A stretch of 5,285 nt of DNA from Fidelibacterota bacterium (lineage in GTDB: Bacteria > Bipolaricaulota > Bipolaricaulia > UBA7950 > UBA9294), in the NCBI GenBank assembly GCA_024278395.1, contig JAJRTG010000219.1:1-5285 (forward strand). The letters are read 5' to 3'. The position numbers and the translations under genes were made by a program. Shown here in pieces: positions 1 through 5,285 of this stretch (the stretch's first letter is position 1; every line of letters starts with the position of its first letter). The notes under the pieces are model-generated. The model saw only the letters and a program-made list of their open reading frames with translations, made no database searches and was not told where the DNA came from.

Positions 1-1
1 C

Positions 2-850
2 AACCCGGTCTTCCCCGGGGTGTACGAGTGGGCCATGTCCGTGGCGGGAGCATCTATCGAATGCGCCGAAGAACTGCTGGCCGGACGGGCGCACGCCGCG
101 CTCAACATCTCCGGCGGTCTCCACCACGCGATGCCGTCCCGGGCCTCGGGGTTCTGCCACATCAACGATCCGGTCCTCGCCATCCACGCGCTCTTGAAGG
201 AGGGGAAGAGGGTCGCCTACATCGACATCGACGCCCACCACGGGGACGGGGTGCAGCACGCGTTCTACTCGACCGACCGGGTGCTCACGATCTCGACCCA
301 CCAGTCCGGTCACACCATCTTCCCTGGAACCGGTTTCGTGGATGAGATCGGGGAAGGTCCCGGAAAGGGGTACGCGGTGAACATCCCCCTCCTGCCGGGA
401 GCGCGGGACGATGCGTTCGCCCGCGCCCGCGAGGAGGTGATCAGGCCCCTCCTCGCCGCGTACGACCCGGACGTGATTGTGACCCAGCTTGGGGCGGACG
501 CGCTCCTCGGCGACCGGATCGCGAACCTCGGGATGAGCCTGCACGAGTTCGAGCGGTTCGCGAGGTTCTACCGGAGCCTGAACAAGCCGTGGCTCGGGCT
601 GGGAGGCGGAGGGTACGACGTGGGGAATGTGGCGCGGGCGTGGACGCTGGTCTGGGGCGTCATGAACGGAGTCGAGCTTCCCGATGAGATCCCGGCAGAG
701 TGGGCGACGCACGCCTCCAGCTACGGGATAGTGGAGACAAGCCTGCGTGGACCGGAGGGATCCGAACCATCCCCGAGCCGCGTGCTCGAGGACCTCGACC
801 GCACGATCTCCGCTTTGAAAGAGACGGTCTTCCCCGTCATCGTCGGATAG
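2..850 (+). CDS. AcuC/HDAC-family deacetylase, 5'-truncated by window edge
   Basis: This is a zinc-dependent deacetylase of the arginase/histone-deacetylase fold, close to bacterial AcuC and acetylpolyamine-amidohydrolase-type enzymes. The frame is open from base 2 and gives 282 residues to the TAG at 848-850; the real start lies outside the window. AcuC proteins are usually about 370-390 residues, so roughly 90-100 N-terminal residues are missing. Numbering from base 2, the active site is complete. The His-His charge-relay pair is at 41-42 (GGLHHAM), followed by SGFCHIND at 49-56. The zinc ligands are Asp77 and His79 in DIDAHHGDG, plus Asp166 in QLGADAL. The catalytic Tyr205 follows the GGGG run at 201-204. 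All key residues are present, so activity is expected. Known family substrates include acetyl-lysine on proteins (for example acetyl-CoA synthetase for Bacillus AcuC) and small acetylated amines. The substrate here cannot be decided. A GTG at 20 is in frame but lies inside the conserved domain and is not the start. The enzyme is probably cytoplasmic and co-transcribed with the next gene. Confidence 0.93.
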   Translation, partial: NPVFPGVYEWAMSVAGASIECAEELLAGRAHAALNISGGLHHAMPSRASGFCHINDPVLAIHALLKEGKRVAYIDIDAHHGDGVQHAFYSTDRVLTISTHQSGHTIFPGTGFVDEIGEGPGKGYAVNIPLLPGARDDAFARAREEVIRPLLAAYDPDVIVTQLGADALLGDRIANLGMSLHEFERFARFYRSLNKPWLGLGGGGYDVGNVARAWTLVWGVMNGVELPDEIPAEWATHASSYGIVETSLRGPEGSEPSPSRVLEDLDRTISALKETVFPVIVG

Positions 851-852
851 AG

Positions 853-1545
853 ATGGCCTACCGGATCCTCATCCTCTCCCTCGTCGTCGGGCTGATCGCC
901 GGAGTGCTCATCCTCCTCAACGCGCCCCCCTCCCCCGGTTGGATCGTCAAGGCCGACCACCCGCTCGTGGTCGGGGGCTACGGGGATAACTTCTCCTACT
1001 CCGGGACCGATGTGCGCCCGCTCGACGGAAAGCTCGTGCTCGTGTTTGCCCCGAAGACTCATACAGGAACGATCACCGTCTCGATCACGACGACGGAGAA
1101 AAGCGGGCCGATAACGCTTTCATCCAAAGATAGCCTCACCGGTGAGATCACCTTGTCATCGCGCATCACCCCCGACGATCGGATAATCACCAACGCCGAT
1201 ATCTACGGAGATACCGGGATCCGCGGACCGGAGCTGCCTGTGACGCACGCCCTGCTCGCCGGCGAGAGCACGTTCGATCTCTACCTGAGCGGGCGGCTTG
1301 CCTACAAAAACCTTCACGGGGAATGGATGGCGGCGCAGGCGCTGCGCAAAGAGGACGGCGCCATCCGCAAGAGCGGCCTCTACTACAGTCCGCTTCTGCG
1401 CGACAAGACGGGATTCGCTGATCCCAAAAGGATGGAGTTCACGCTCATCCTCCATTCAACCGAGCCCGATCCGGAGAATGACCAGCCGTACACGGCCGCG
1501 CTCCAGTTGGTCTTCACTTCTGTTACCGTGAACCAGGAGCCATAG
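853..1545 (+). CDS. Hypothetical protein with a single N-terminal membrane anchor
   Basis: This 230-residue protein is not one I recognise. Residues about 4-22 form one uninterrupted hydrophobic helix behind a short basic start (MAYR), so it should be a signal anchor or uncleaved signal sequence with the remainder outside the cytoplasm. No lipobox is visible; the whole sequence contains no cysteine. After a Pro-rich linker (25-29) the body is rich in Thr, Ser, Val and Ile in alternating patterns, suggesting a beta-sandwich. The C-terminal third holds aromatic and charged patches such as GEWMAAQAL and SGLYYSPLL. The ATG at 853 was chosen because it lies two bases after the upstream stop and begins directly at the hydrophobic helix. 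An in-frame extension back to 700 would overlap the deacetylase and has poor composition. The Shine-Dalgarno is weak (GGATAGAG over the preceding stop), so translational coupling to the deacetylase is likely. No enzymatic function can be assigned. Confidence 0.85.
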   Translation: MAYRILILSLVVGLIAGVLILLNAPPSPGWIVKADHPLVVGGYGDNFSYSGTDVRPLDGKLVLVFAPKTHTGTITVSITTTEKSGPITLSSKDSLTGEITLSSRITPDDRIITNADIYGDTGIRGPELPVTHALLAGESTFDLYLSGRLAYKNLHGEWMAAQALRKEDGAIRKSGLYYSPLLRDKTGFADPKRMEFTLILHSTEPDPENDQPYTAALQLVFTSVTVNQEP

Positions 1546-1550
1546 CCGAG

Positions 1551-2315
1551 TCAGCCATCGGCCGGGGAGTCCTTCCCCTCGATGAGGGTGTCGAGCTCCG
1601 CCTGCGTCCTGTCGGAGGTCGGTGTCTTCCGTTTGAACAGGCCGGTATGCCCGCCGAAGTAGTCGACCGCGCCTCCGATCTCGGCCGCGATCCCGGAGAT
1701 GATGAGCTGATCCCCAAGCCGCACCTCCTCCGGTCCGCGCGGAACCACAAGGGCGCCGTCCCTCCGCACGATCCCGGCGATCAGGCACCCCTGCGGCCAC
1801 TTTCGATCGGCGTGGATCTGCCCCACCGTCCTTCCCAGTCCGCGCGCCCGCTCGGAGACCACCAGCGAGACGATGATCCCCCGACCGTTGGCGAAGCTCG
1901 CCACCTCCCGCAGCCGTGGATGCTCGATCTCGAGCAGGAGAGCGTCGATGAATAGTCCGGCGATGTCGATGATCCCGGTCACCCCTGCCTGCTCGTAGGC
2001 GGTGCGGTACTGGGGATTGGGCATGCGGGCGACGATCCGTTTCACCCCCATCCCGCGGGCGAGGAGGGAGAACGCGAGGTTGTCCGCGCTCTCGCGCATG
2101 AGGGCGACCCCGACGTCCGCGCTTGAAAGCTCCGCTTCCTCCAGCACCCCGATATCGGTGGCGCTCCCGCAGACCGCGGTCACCCCGAGCTTGGCGCTTA
2201 TCAGCTCGCACACATCATGGGAGAGGTCGATCACGGTGACGTCGTGCCTGTCCGCGGCGAGCCGCGCCACCAGCCTCCTTCCTGTGAGTCCCGCTCCGGC
2301 AACGACGACGCGCAT
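1551..2315 (-). CDS. trkA: TrkA/KtrA-type K+ transport regulatory subunit (single RCK unit)
   Basis: This 254-residue cytoplasmic protein binds nucleotide and gates the TrkH channel. The N-terminal RCK_N Rossmann domain (about 1-125) has the dinucleotide signature GAGLTG at residues 7-12 and an acidic Asp30 at the end of the second strand, which normally contacts the ribose of NAD(H). The motif GSATD at 50-54 is also typical. A C-terminal RCK_C (TrkA_C) domain spans about 135-215, ending in RLGDQLIISG. Residues 219-254 form a hydrophilic, charged tail beyond the usual domain end. The protein is half the length of E. coli TrkA (about 458 residues, two RCK units) and so resembles KtrA or the half-size TrkA of other lineages; such proteins assemble as rings of RCK units beneath the transporter. 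The start at 2315 fits both a strong Shine-Dalgarno (2327-2321) and the immediate onset of the first beta strand. It is the second gene of the trkH-trkA operon. Its stop lies 5 bases from the stop of the convergent gene. Confidence 0.93.
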   Translation of the reverse strand: MRVVVAGAGLTGRRLVARLAADRHDVTVIDLSHDVCELISAKLGVTAVCGSATDIGVLEEAELSSADVGVALMRESADNLAFSLLARGMGVKRIVARMPNPQYRTAYEQAGVTGIIDIAGLFIDALLLEIEHPRLREVASFANGRGIIVSLVVSERARGLGRTVGQIHADRKWPQGCLIAGIVRRDGALVVPRGPEEVRLGDQLIISGIAAEIGGAVDYFGGHTGLFKRKTPTSDRTQAELDTLIEGKDSPADG

Positions 2316-2320
2316 CCTTA

Positions 2321-2327
2321 ACCTCCT
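2321..2327 (-). promoter_or_regulatory. Strong Shine-Dalgarno of trkA overlapping the trkH stop codon
   Basis: On the minus strand, AGGAGGT precedes the trkA ATG by five bases. Two of its bases belong to the TAG stop of trkH (2328-2326). Ribosomes ending on trkH therefore finish exactly on the trkA binding site, which suggests coupled translation of the two subunits. Confidence 0.8.
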
Positions 2328-3777
2328 ATCTCCAAACCCGGCGGGAGAAGATCAACAGGATCGGCAGGATCTCCAACCGCCCGGCGACCATCCCCAGGAT
2401 ATAGAATACCTTGATCACGGGGGAAATGCTCATGAGCTTATCCGGATGGATGAACGAGGGGCCGACGTTCCCCACGGCCGATGCCATCCCGGAAAAGACC
2501 GACAACACCGGCAGGTCGGTGAACGCTCCGGTTATGAGGGATCCGATAGCAACGATCCCCAACCAGGAGAATACGATGACCGCCGTCCGCTCCACCTCCC
2601 CGGGGGGCACGATCCCGCCGTCGAACGTGAACGCCACCACCTCCCGGGTCGGACGGCTCGCCCGGTGGAGCACGTGGCGCAAGAGCCTCGCCATAAGCCC
2701 GACGCGCATCACCTTCATCCCCCCGGAGGTCGAGCCGACGCACCCGCCGATGAGCATGAGCAAAAGGAATGCCTGCTGAGAAAGCGGGGTGAAGAGCGGA
2801 TTTGTTATATTCACGGTGCTGAACCCGGTCGTGGTCGCGATCGATACCACCTGAAAGAGCGCGGTGCGGAGCCGCGTCCCGACGGTGCCGTTCCTCATCC
2901 CGAGAAAGGCGACCATCAGGGTGAAGACCACGAGAAGCCCGATCCAAAGGCGGAATTCGCTGCTCCGCACGATCCCGCTGAACCGCCGCCGCAACAGGTT
3001 CCAGTGGACGAGGAAGCTCGTACCCCCGAGGAACATGAACAGGACGATCGTCCCCTCGATCGCCCCGTAATGAGGATAGGAAGCGAAATAAGCGATGCTC
3101 GCATCATGGGTGGAGAACCCTCCGGTGGAGACGGTGGCGAGGGCGTGGGCGAGCGCGTCGAACGGGCTCATCCCCTCCGCCCACAGGATAAGCCCGCACA
3201 TGACCGTGAGCGCCGCGTAGATCCCCCACAGGATGCGCAGTGAACTGAACAGCCCGGGGGAAAACCGCCTCGTCGCCGCCTTATGCGACTCGGCGAGATA
3301 GAGGGCGTTCGTCATCCCGATCCCACGGGCGATGAGGAGGAACAGGGTGAAGATTCCCAATCCCCCGATCCACTGGGTGAACGCCCGCCAGAACAGGATC
3401 GAGTGCGGCAGGCCGTCGAGCCCGGAAAGTATCGTCATTCCAGTCGTAGTGAATCCGTTCGTCGACTCGAAGAAAGCATCGAGGTAGGTGATCTTGAGCG
3501 CCAGCCAATAGGGGACCGCCCCGATCAGGGAGAGCCCGAACCAGCCGAGGGCGGCGACCGCCATCCCCGCCCCGCCGGTGAGGGGCCGAGGGCGGAAGAG
3601 AGTGGTGAGGAGCACTCCGAGTCCGGCGCTGATCGCCGCCGGGATCACGTAGATGCGGAACGGAAACTCGACCGTCTCCATGTAGATCGCGCTCACGACG
3701 AGCGGAAGCGCTTGCAGGAACGCAAACGCGACGAGAACGACCCCAAGATAGTGAAGCACGGTGGAGAGCTTGCGCAT
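2326..3777 (-). CDS. trkH: TrkH-family potassium uptake membrane subunit
   Basis: This is an integral-membrane K+ translocating subunit of the TrkH/TrkG/KtrB superfamily. With the start at 3777 it has 483 residues, the same length as E. coli TrkH. It shows the four-fold membrane-pore-membrane plan. The filter loops contain NGFTTTG (107-113), STGGFS (217-222), TTTGFS (315-320) and GNVGPS (436-441), each supplying a filter glycine. The gate-region loop GGCVGSTSGGMKVMR (344-358) and the C-terminal GRLEILPIL (467-475) are family hallmarks. An extra N-terminal hydrophobic pair (about 10-30 and 42-60) is present, as in TrkH rather than the shorter KtrB. The start at 3777 is supported by GGAGG four bases upstream and by the protein opening MRKLSTVLHYLG. 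The alternative ATG at 3810 adds an unlikely Cys/Pro/Gly-rich stretch. It forms an operon with trkA. One deviation is Ser441 in the last loop (GNVGPS), where Gly is common. Confidence 0.95.
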   Translation of the reverse strand: MRKLSTVLHYLGVVLVAFAFLQALPLVVSAIYMETVEFPFRIYVIPAAISAGLGVLLTTLFRPRPLTGGAGMAVAALGWFGLSLIGAVPYWLALKITYLDAFFESTNGFTTTGMTILSGLDGLPHSILFWRAFTQWIGGLGIFTLFLLIARGIGMTNALYLAESHKAATRRFSPGLFSSLRILWGIYAALTVMCGLILWAEGMSPFDALAHALATVSTGGFSTHDASIAYFASYPHYGAIEGTIVLFMFLGGTSFLVHWNLLRRRFSGIVRSSEFRLWIGLLVVFTLMVAFLGMRNGTVGTRLRTALFQVVSIATTTGFSTVNITNPLFTPLSQQAFLLLMLIGGCVGSTSGGMKVMRVGLMARLLRHVLHRASRPTREVVAFTFDGGIVPPGEVERTAVIVFSWLGIVAIGSLITGAFTDLPVLSVFSGMASAVGNVGPSFIHPDKLMSISPVIKVFYILGMVAGRLEILPILLIFSRRVWR

Positions 3778-3781
3778 CCGA

Positions 3782-3786
3782 CCTCC
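3782..3786 (-). promoter_or_regulatory. Shine-Dalgarno deciding the trkH start
   Basis: GGAGG on the minus strand lies four bases before the ATG at 3777 (three if GGAGGT is counted). It favours this start over the in-frame ATG at 3810, which has no comparable site. Confidence 0.7.
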
Positions 3787-3791
3787 GCCAC

Positions 3792-3820
3792 AGGTTACCG
3801 GTGGGCACATCCGGCGTCAA
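3792..3820 (-). promoter_or_regulatory. Possible sigma-70-type promoter of trkH-trkA
   Basis: On the minus strand TTGACG (3820-3815, 5 of 6 to consensus) is followed after exactly 17 bases by TAACCT (3797-3792, 3 of 6). Transcription would begin near 3785, at or inside the trkH Shine-Dalgarno, leaving a leader of only about 8 bases. The -35 box and spacing are good, but the -10 is weak and the position is awkward. The true promoter could lie further upstream, between 3820 and 3947. Confidence 0.3.
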
Positions 3821-3907
3821 GACGGCAAAAGCTCATCGCCCCGGCGACGAAAGTAACGGGGAGGGTCGGAGAACCCGACGATCGCATCCAGGATAAAGGC
3901 ATAATGG

Positions 3908-3936
3908 TTGAGAATCGCTCTTTCGCTAAATAGAAT
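3908..3936 (+). promoter_or_regulatory. Near-consensus sigma-70 promoter, divergent from trkH
   Basis: TTGAGA (3908-3913, 5 of 6 to TTGACA) and TAGAAT (3931-3936, 5 of 6 to TATAAT) are separated by exactly 17 bases, within an unusually A/T-rich stretch for this window. Predicted initiation is near 3943, only about 5 bases before the ATG at 3948. The transcript would be nearly leaderless unless translation starts further downstream. Confidence 0.55.
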
Positions 3937-3947
3937 AACATTGGATC

Positions 3948-4609
3948 ATGCGGGTGAAAGACGGCGTATCGATTGCTCGAGTACTCACAACTGGGGTCCT
4001 CTGGACCCTGTTTATGGGGGAGATCGCCTTGTTCTTCCTGTGGTTCACGGTCTACCCCTATTCGCGTCCGCATCGTCGGGATCATCCTGGGCTCCTTTCT
4101 CGGGGGTCTGACCCTATTGAACCCCCATCTCATCGTGAAATGGCGTGCAGGATCCAACAAGTCCAAGACACGTGGTGCGGATGGAATCCCTGTTATACCT
4201 GACATGCGTGGTGTTCCTCGCCCTCGGCGACCGCGTTCATCCGAAGTCCGCCGTCAGCGCCATCCTGGTTATTGGAGGGGTACAAGGTATGGTCACTGTG
4301 TTCATCCGCCGCCGCAGTCGGAAGCTCGGGTGGTTCATCGGTGGACTGCTCTATACGTCCGCCATCGTATGGCTGGGGATCGCCGGTCTGTTCTTCACTG
4401 ATCTGACCAGGCTCACAGGCAAGCTCTCGTTCTTCTTCAATGCCGCCGCATTGATGATAGCAGCGGTGGTAGGCATGGAACCGGAAGAGTCGATGCCTGA
4501 GCGCACGTCAGGTGATGTCAAGCGGTCGACCGGGGCAGAGATACTGACCCCGCCCCTGGGATGGCCGACCTACGTTTCCGACCCCCACCGCCGCCGCAAC
4601 CGTCGGTGA
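3948..4609 (+). pseudogene. Polytopic membrane protein gene with two apparent frameshifts
   Basis: No single frame explains this region, but the hydrophobic coding signal passes through three frames in order. From 3948 one frame encodes MRVKDGVSIARVLTTG followed by a strong membrane helix ending at FTVYP near 4058. The signal then resumes one base later in the frame reading RVRIVGIILGSFLGG (about 4063-4160). After about 4140-4180 it resumes in a third frame, which runs to the TGA at 4607-4609 and includes MESLLYLTCVVFLALG, SAVSAILVIGGVQG, LGWFIGGLLYTSAIVW and LSFFFNAAALMIAAVVG. Joined, these give about 220 residues with six likely membrane helices and a hydrophilic C-terminal tail. Both steps are +1, as expected from an extra base (or two lost). 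The CCCC run at 4055-4058 is a candidate site for the first. The second must lie after 4138, because TGA at 4136-4138 closes the third frame. I do not recognise the family. Alternatives are sequencing error in an intact gene, or a separate gene starting at 4145 or 4181. Confidence 0.5.
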
Positions 4610-4676
4610 ATCGGTTGAATAATCCCCACTGGAACAGCTTGAGCACACCCTCGAGAACGGAGAAGAGCCTGCGCAT
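4518..4676 (-). CDS. Possible small basic/amphipathic protein (52 aa)
   Basis: An ATG at 4676 opens a 52-residue frame ending at TGA 4520-4518. AGAGG (4686-4682) lies five bases upstream as a plausible Shine-Dalgarno, and TAAACT (4698-4693) could be a -10 box, although no -35 box is visible at the right distance. Residues 1-23 (MRRLFSVLEGVLKLF then QWGLFNRF) look like a hydrophobic or amphipathic helix with basic ends, and the codons there favour G/C at third positions as real genes in this window do. The second half is a Gly run (27-32), a basic patch (RKRR) and low-complexity sequence that is less convincing. It overlaps the tail of the frameshifted plus-strand gene and points away from the mscS-like gene. 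No family is recognised. It could be a chance frame or a remnant of a longer gene. Confidence 0.25.
   Translation of the reverse strand: MRRLFSVLEGVLKLFQWGLFNRFTDGCGGGGGRKRRSAIPGAGSVSLPRSTA
4531..4552. other. Inverted repeat / hairpin without a T-run
   Basis: CGGGGCAG (4531-4538) can pair with CTG-A-CCCCG (4544-4552), giving eight base pairs with one bulged A and a five-base loop AGATA. Neither strand has a following T-run, so it is not a canonical intrinsic terminator. It lies in the hydrophilic tail of the frameshifted gene and in the 3' part of the small antisense frame. Confidence 0.35.
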
Positions 4677-4703
4677 CCAAGCCTCTGAAGAGAGTTTACC
4701 GGT
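4654..4703 (-). repeat. Partial copy resembling the trkH leader and first codons
   Basis: Read on the minus strand, this stretch begins ACCGGTAAACT and continues to GGATGCGCAGGCTCT. The trkH leader at 3802-3755 reads ACCGGTAACCT and continues to GGATGCGCAAGCTCT. From the ATG onward 19 of 23 bases agree, the ACCGGTAA blocks are identical, and the distance from block to ATG differs by two bases. The encoded starts are MRKLSTVL for trkH and MRRLFSVL here. It may be a decayed duplication, a shared regulatory layout or coincidence. Confidence 0.35.
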
Positions 4704-4745
4704 TCACTTGTCCGCCCGTTCGCACTCGGGTACCCTAAATGGGCG

Positions 4746-5285
4746 ATGAGCTTCTTGAACTATCAGATCTTGGGAAACGAGGTGTGGCGGTTCGGGGCGG
4801 TATTCCTGCTCCTGTTCGTCGCGTTTGCCATCTACCAGGGCTCACGGCGGATACTCGTACGGTTCGAGGCCAGGAGAGAGGGCCGCACCGGGAGGCAGGC
4901 GCTCTTCCGCTTCCTGCGGCAGTTGCTGCGCGGCATCATCCCCCTGCTCGTCGTATGGGGCGCGTTCCGGCTGTTCATCCTGCCCCCATCCATCGAGGTG
5001 GCGATCGACCGGCTGTTCCTCGCCCTGATCACTGTATTCATCCTCTACCTCCTGACGAAGGCGGTCGACCTCGGAGTCTCGGTGCTGAAAGCGCGCGCGG
5101 CACGCACGGAATCGACCCTGGACGACCAGCTTGTCCCCCTCCTTGGCAAGAGCCTGAAGTGGTTCGTGTGGATAATCGGCGGCCTCCTATTCCTCCAGAA
5201 CGTCCTCAACTACAACATCTCCAGCCTGATCGCCGGACTTGGGATCGGAGGACTGGCGCTCGCGTTCGCCGCCCAGGACACGATC
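4746..5285 (+). CDS. MscS-family mechanosensitive ion channel, 3'-truncated by window edge
   Basis: The frame from ATG 4746 is open to the last base and gives 180 residues of a longer protein. It is a small-conductance mechanosensitive channel homologue: an inner-membrane pore that opens under membrane tension to release solutes on hypo-osmotic shock. Hydrophobic helices are seen at about 14-31, 62-79, 86-105 and 137-155. The pore-lining helix begins near 159 with SSLIAGLGIGGLALAFAAQD, the Gly/Ala-rich packing pattern that defines the family. The following beta domain and C-terminal vestibule are beyond the edge. Residues 39-52 and 115-127 are charged loops. At least one extra helix precedes the MscS core, so this is a larger relative than the three-helix E. 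coli MscS. No clear Shine-Dalgarno precedes the ATG. It is the first standard start codon after an in-frame TGA at 4686-4688. TACCCT at 4731-4736 is a weak -10 candidate. The nearby K+ uptake operon suits a turgor-control role. Confidence 0.92.
   Translation, partial: MSFLNYQILGNEVWRFGAVFLLLFVAFAIYQGSRRILVRFEARREGRTGRQALFRFLRQLLRGIIPLLVVWGAFRLFILPPSIEVAIDRLFLALITVFILYLLTKAVDLGVSVLKARAARTESTLDDQLVPLLGKSLKWFVWIIGGLLFLQNVLNYNISSLIAGLGIGGLALAFAAQDTI

Noticed and set aside
1545..1578. Short inverted repeats at the convergent junction (GCCGA/TCGGC and GGGGA/TCCCC) as a bidirectional terminator
   Set aside because: The stems are only five pairs, there is no T-run on either strand, and such repeats are frequent in G+C-rich sequence.
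1456..2211. Minus-strand open frame (251 codons) overlapping trkA in another frame
   Set aside because: Its product is Arg/Gly-rich low-complexity sequence, while trkA in the correct frame has all RCK motifs.
2002..3243. Long plus-strand open frame (413 codons) opposite trkA and trkH
   Set aside because: It is the mirror of two well-supported genes. Its product is dominated by Arg, Pro, Glu, Asp and His with no hydrophobic core, as expected from the antisense of G+C-rich membrane-protein codons.
3865..3879. GTCGG/CCGAC inverted repeat upstream of trkH as an operator
   Set aside because: It has five pairs around a five-base loop, no second copy and no match to a regulator site I know.
3283..3933. 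Plus-strand open frame (216 codons) opposite the trkH N-terminus
   Set aside because: It has the same antisense character, with repetitive Glu/Arg/Asp/Pro composition, and crosses the trkH start and the intergenic region without any coding signal.
3795..4205. Minus-strand open frame (136 codons) opposite the frameshifted gene
   Set aside because: It has no domain pattern, runs through the divergent promoter region, and lies opposite clearly hydrophobic plus-strand coding segments.
4708..4736. TTGTCC, 17 bases, TACCCT as promoter of the mscS-like gene
   Set aside because: The spacing is ideal, but the boxes match only 4 of 6 and 3 of 6. In this composition that is close to chance, so it is not listed as a feature.
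4561..4749. Plus-strand open frame (62 codons) starting with a poly-Pro stretch
   Set aside because: It has no ribosome binding site, shows Ser/Pro/Arg composition without structure, and its end overlaps the start of the mscS-like gene. It looks like intergenic noise.

Overview
The window is bacterial, G+C-rich (roughly 60% by eye) and gene-dense. It carries chromosomal genes and no mobile element, CRISPR array or RNA gene that I can recognise. The families present (a bacterial histone-deacetylase-like enzyme, a TrkH/TrkA-type potassium transporter, an MscS-type channel) are too widespread to fix a taxon. The G/C-rich third positions, the single-RCK TrkA paired with a full-length TrkH, and start codons lying very close to -10-like boxes would suit an uncultivated or thermophile-related bacterial lineage. 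That placement is a guess.

Layout: (a) 2-850 (+) is the 3' three quarters of an AcuC/HDAC-like deacetylase, cut by the left edge. Two bases after its stop comes 853-1545 (+), an unrecognised protein with one N-terminal membrane anchor. (b) Facing these, with only 5 bases between the stop codons, is a minus-strand operon. trkH (3777-2326) encodes the K+-conducting membrane subunit and trkA (2315-1551) the NAD-binding RCK gating subunit. The trkH stop codon overlaps the trkA ribosome binding site. (c) Diverging from trkH, 3948-4609 (+) looks like a polytopic membrane protein gene whose hydrophobic coding signal moves through all three frames, so it is either a pseudogene or carries base-calling errors. 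A near-consensus sigma-70 promoter sits 11 bases before its first ATG. (d) A possible small minus-strand ORF (4676-4518) starts in a stretch that resembles the leader and first codons of trkH. (e) 4746-5285 (+) is the N-terminal part of an MscS-family mechanosensitive channel, running off the right edge.

Functionally, the right two thirds form an ion and turgor neighbourhood: TrkH/TrkA takes up K+ and MscS releases solutes on hypo-osmotic shock, with an unidentified membrane protein between them. The deacetylase and its anchored partner on the left appear to be an independent unit. I found no convincing new multi-gene system. The most unusual items are the double-frameshifted membrane gene, the partial duplication of the trkH leader, and promoter boxes placed so close to start codons that some transcripts may be leaderless or nearly so.
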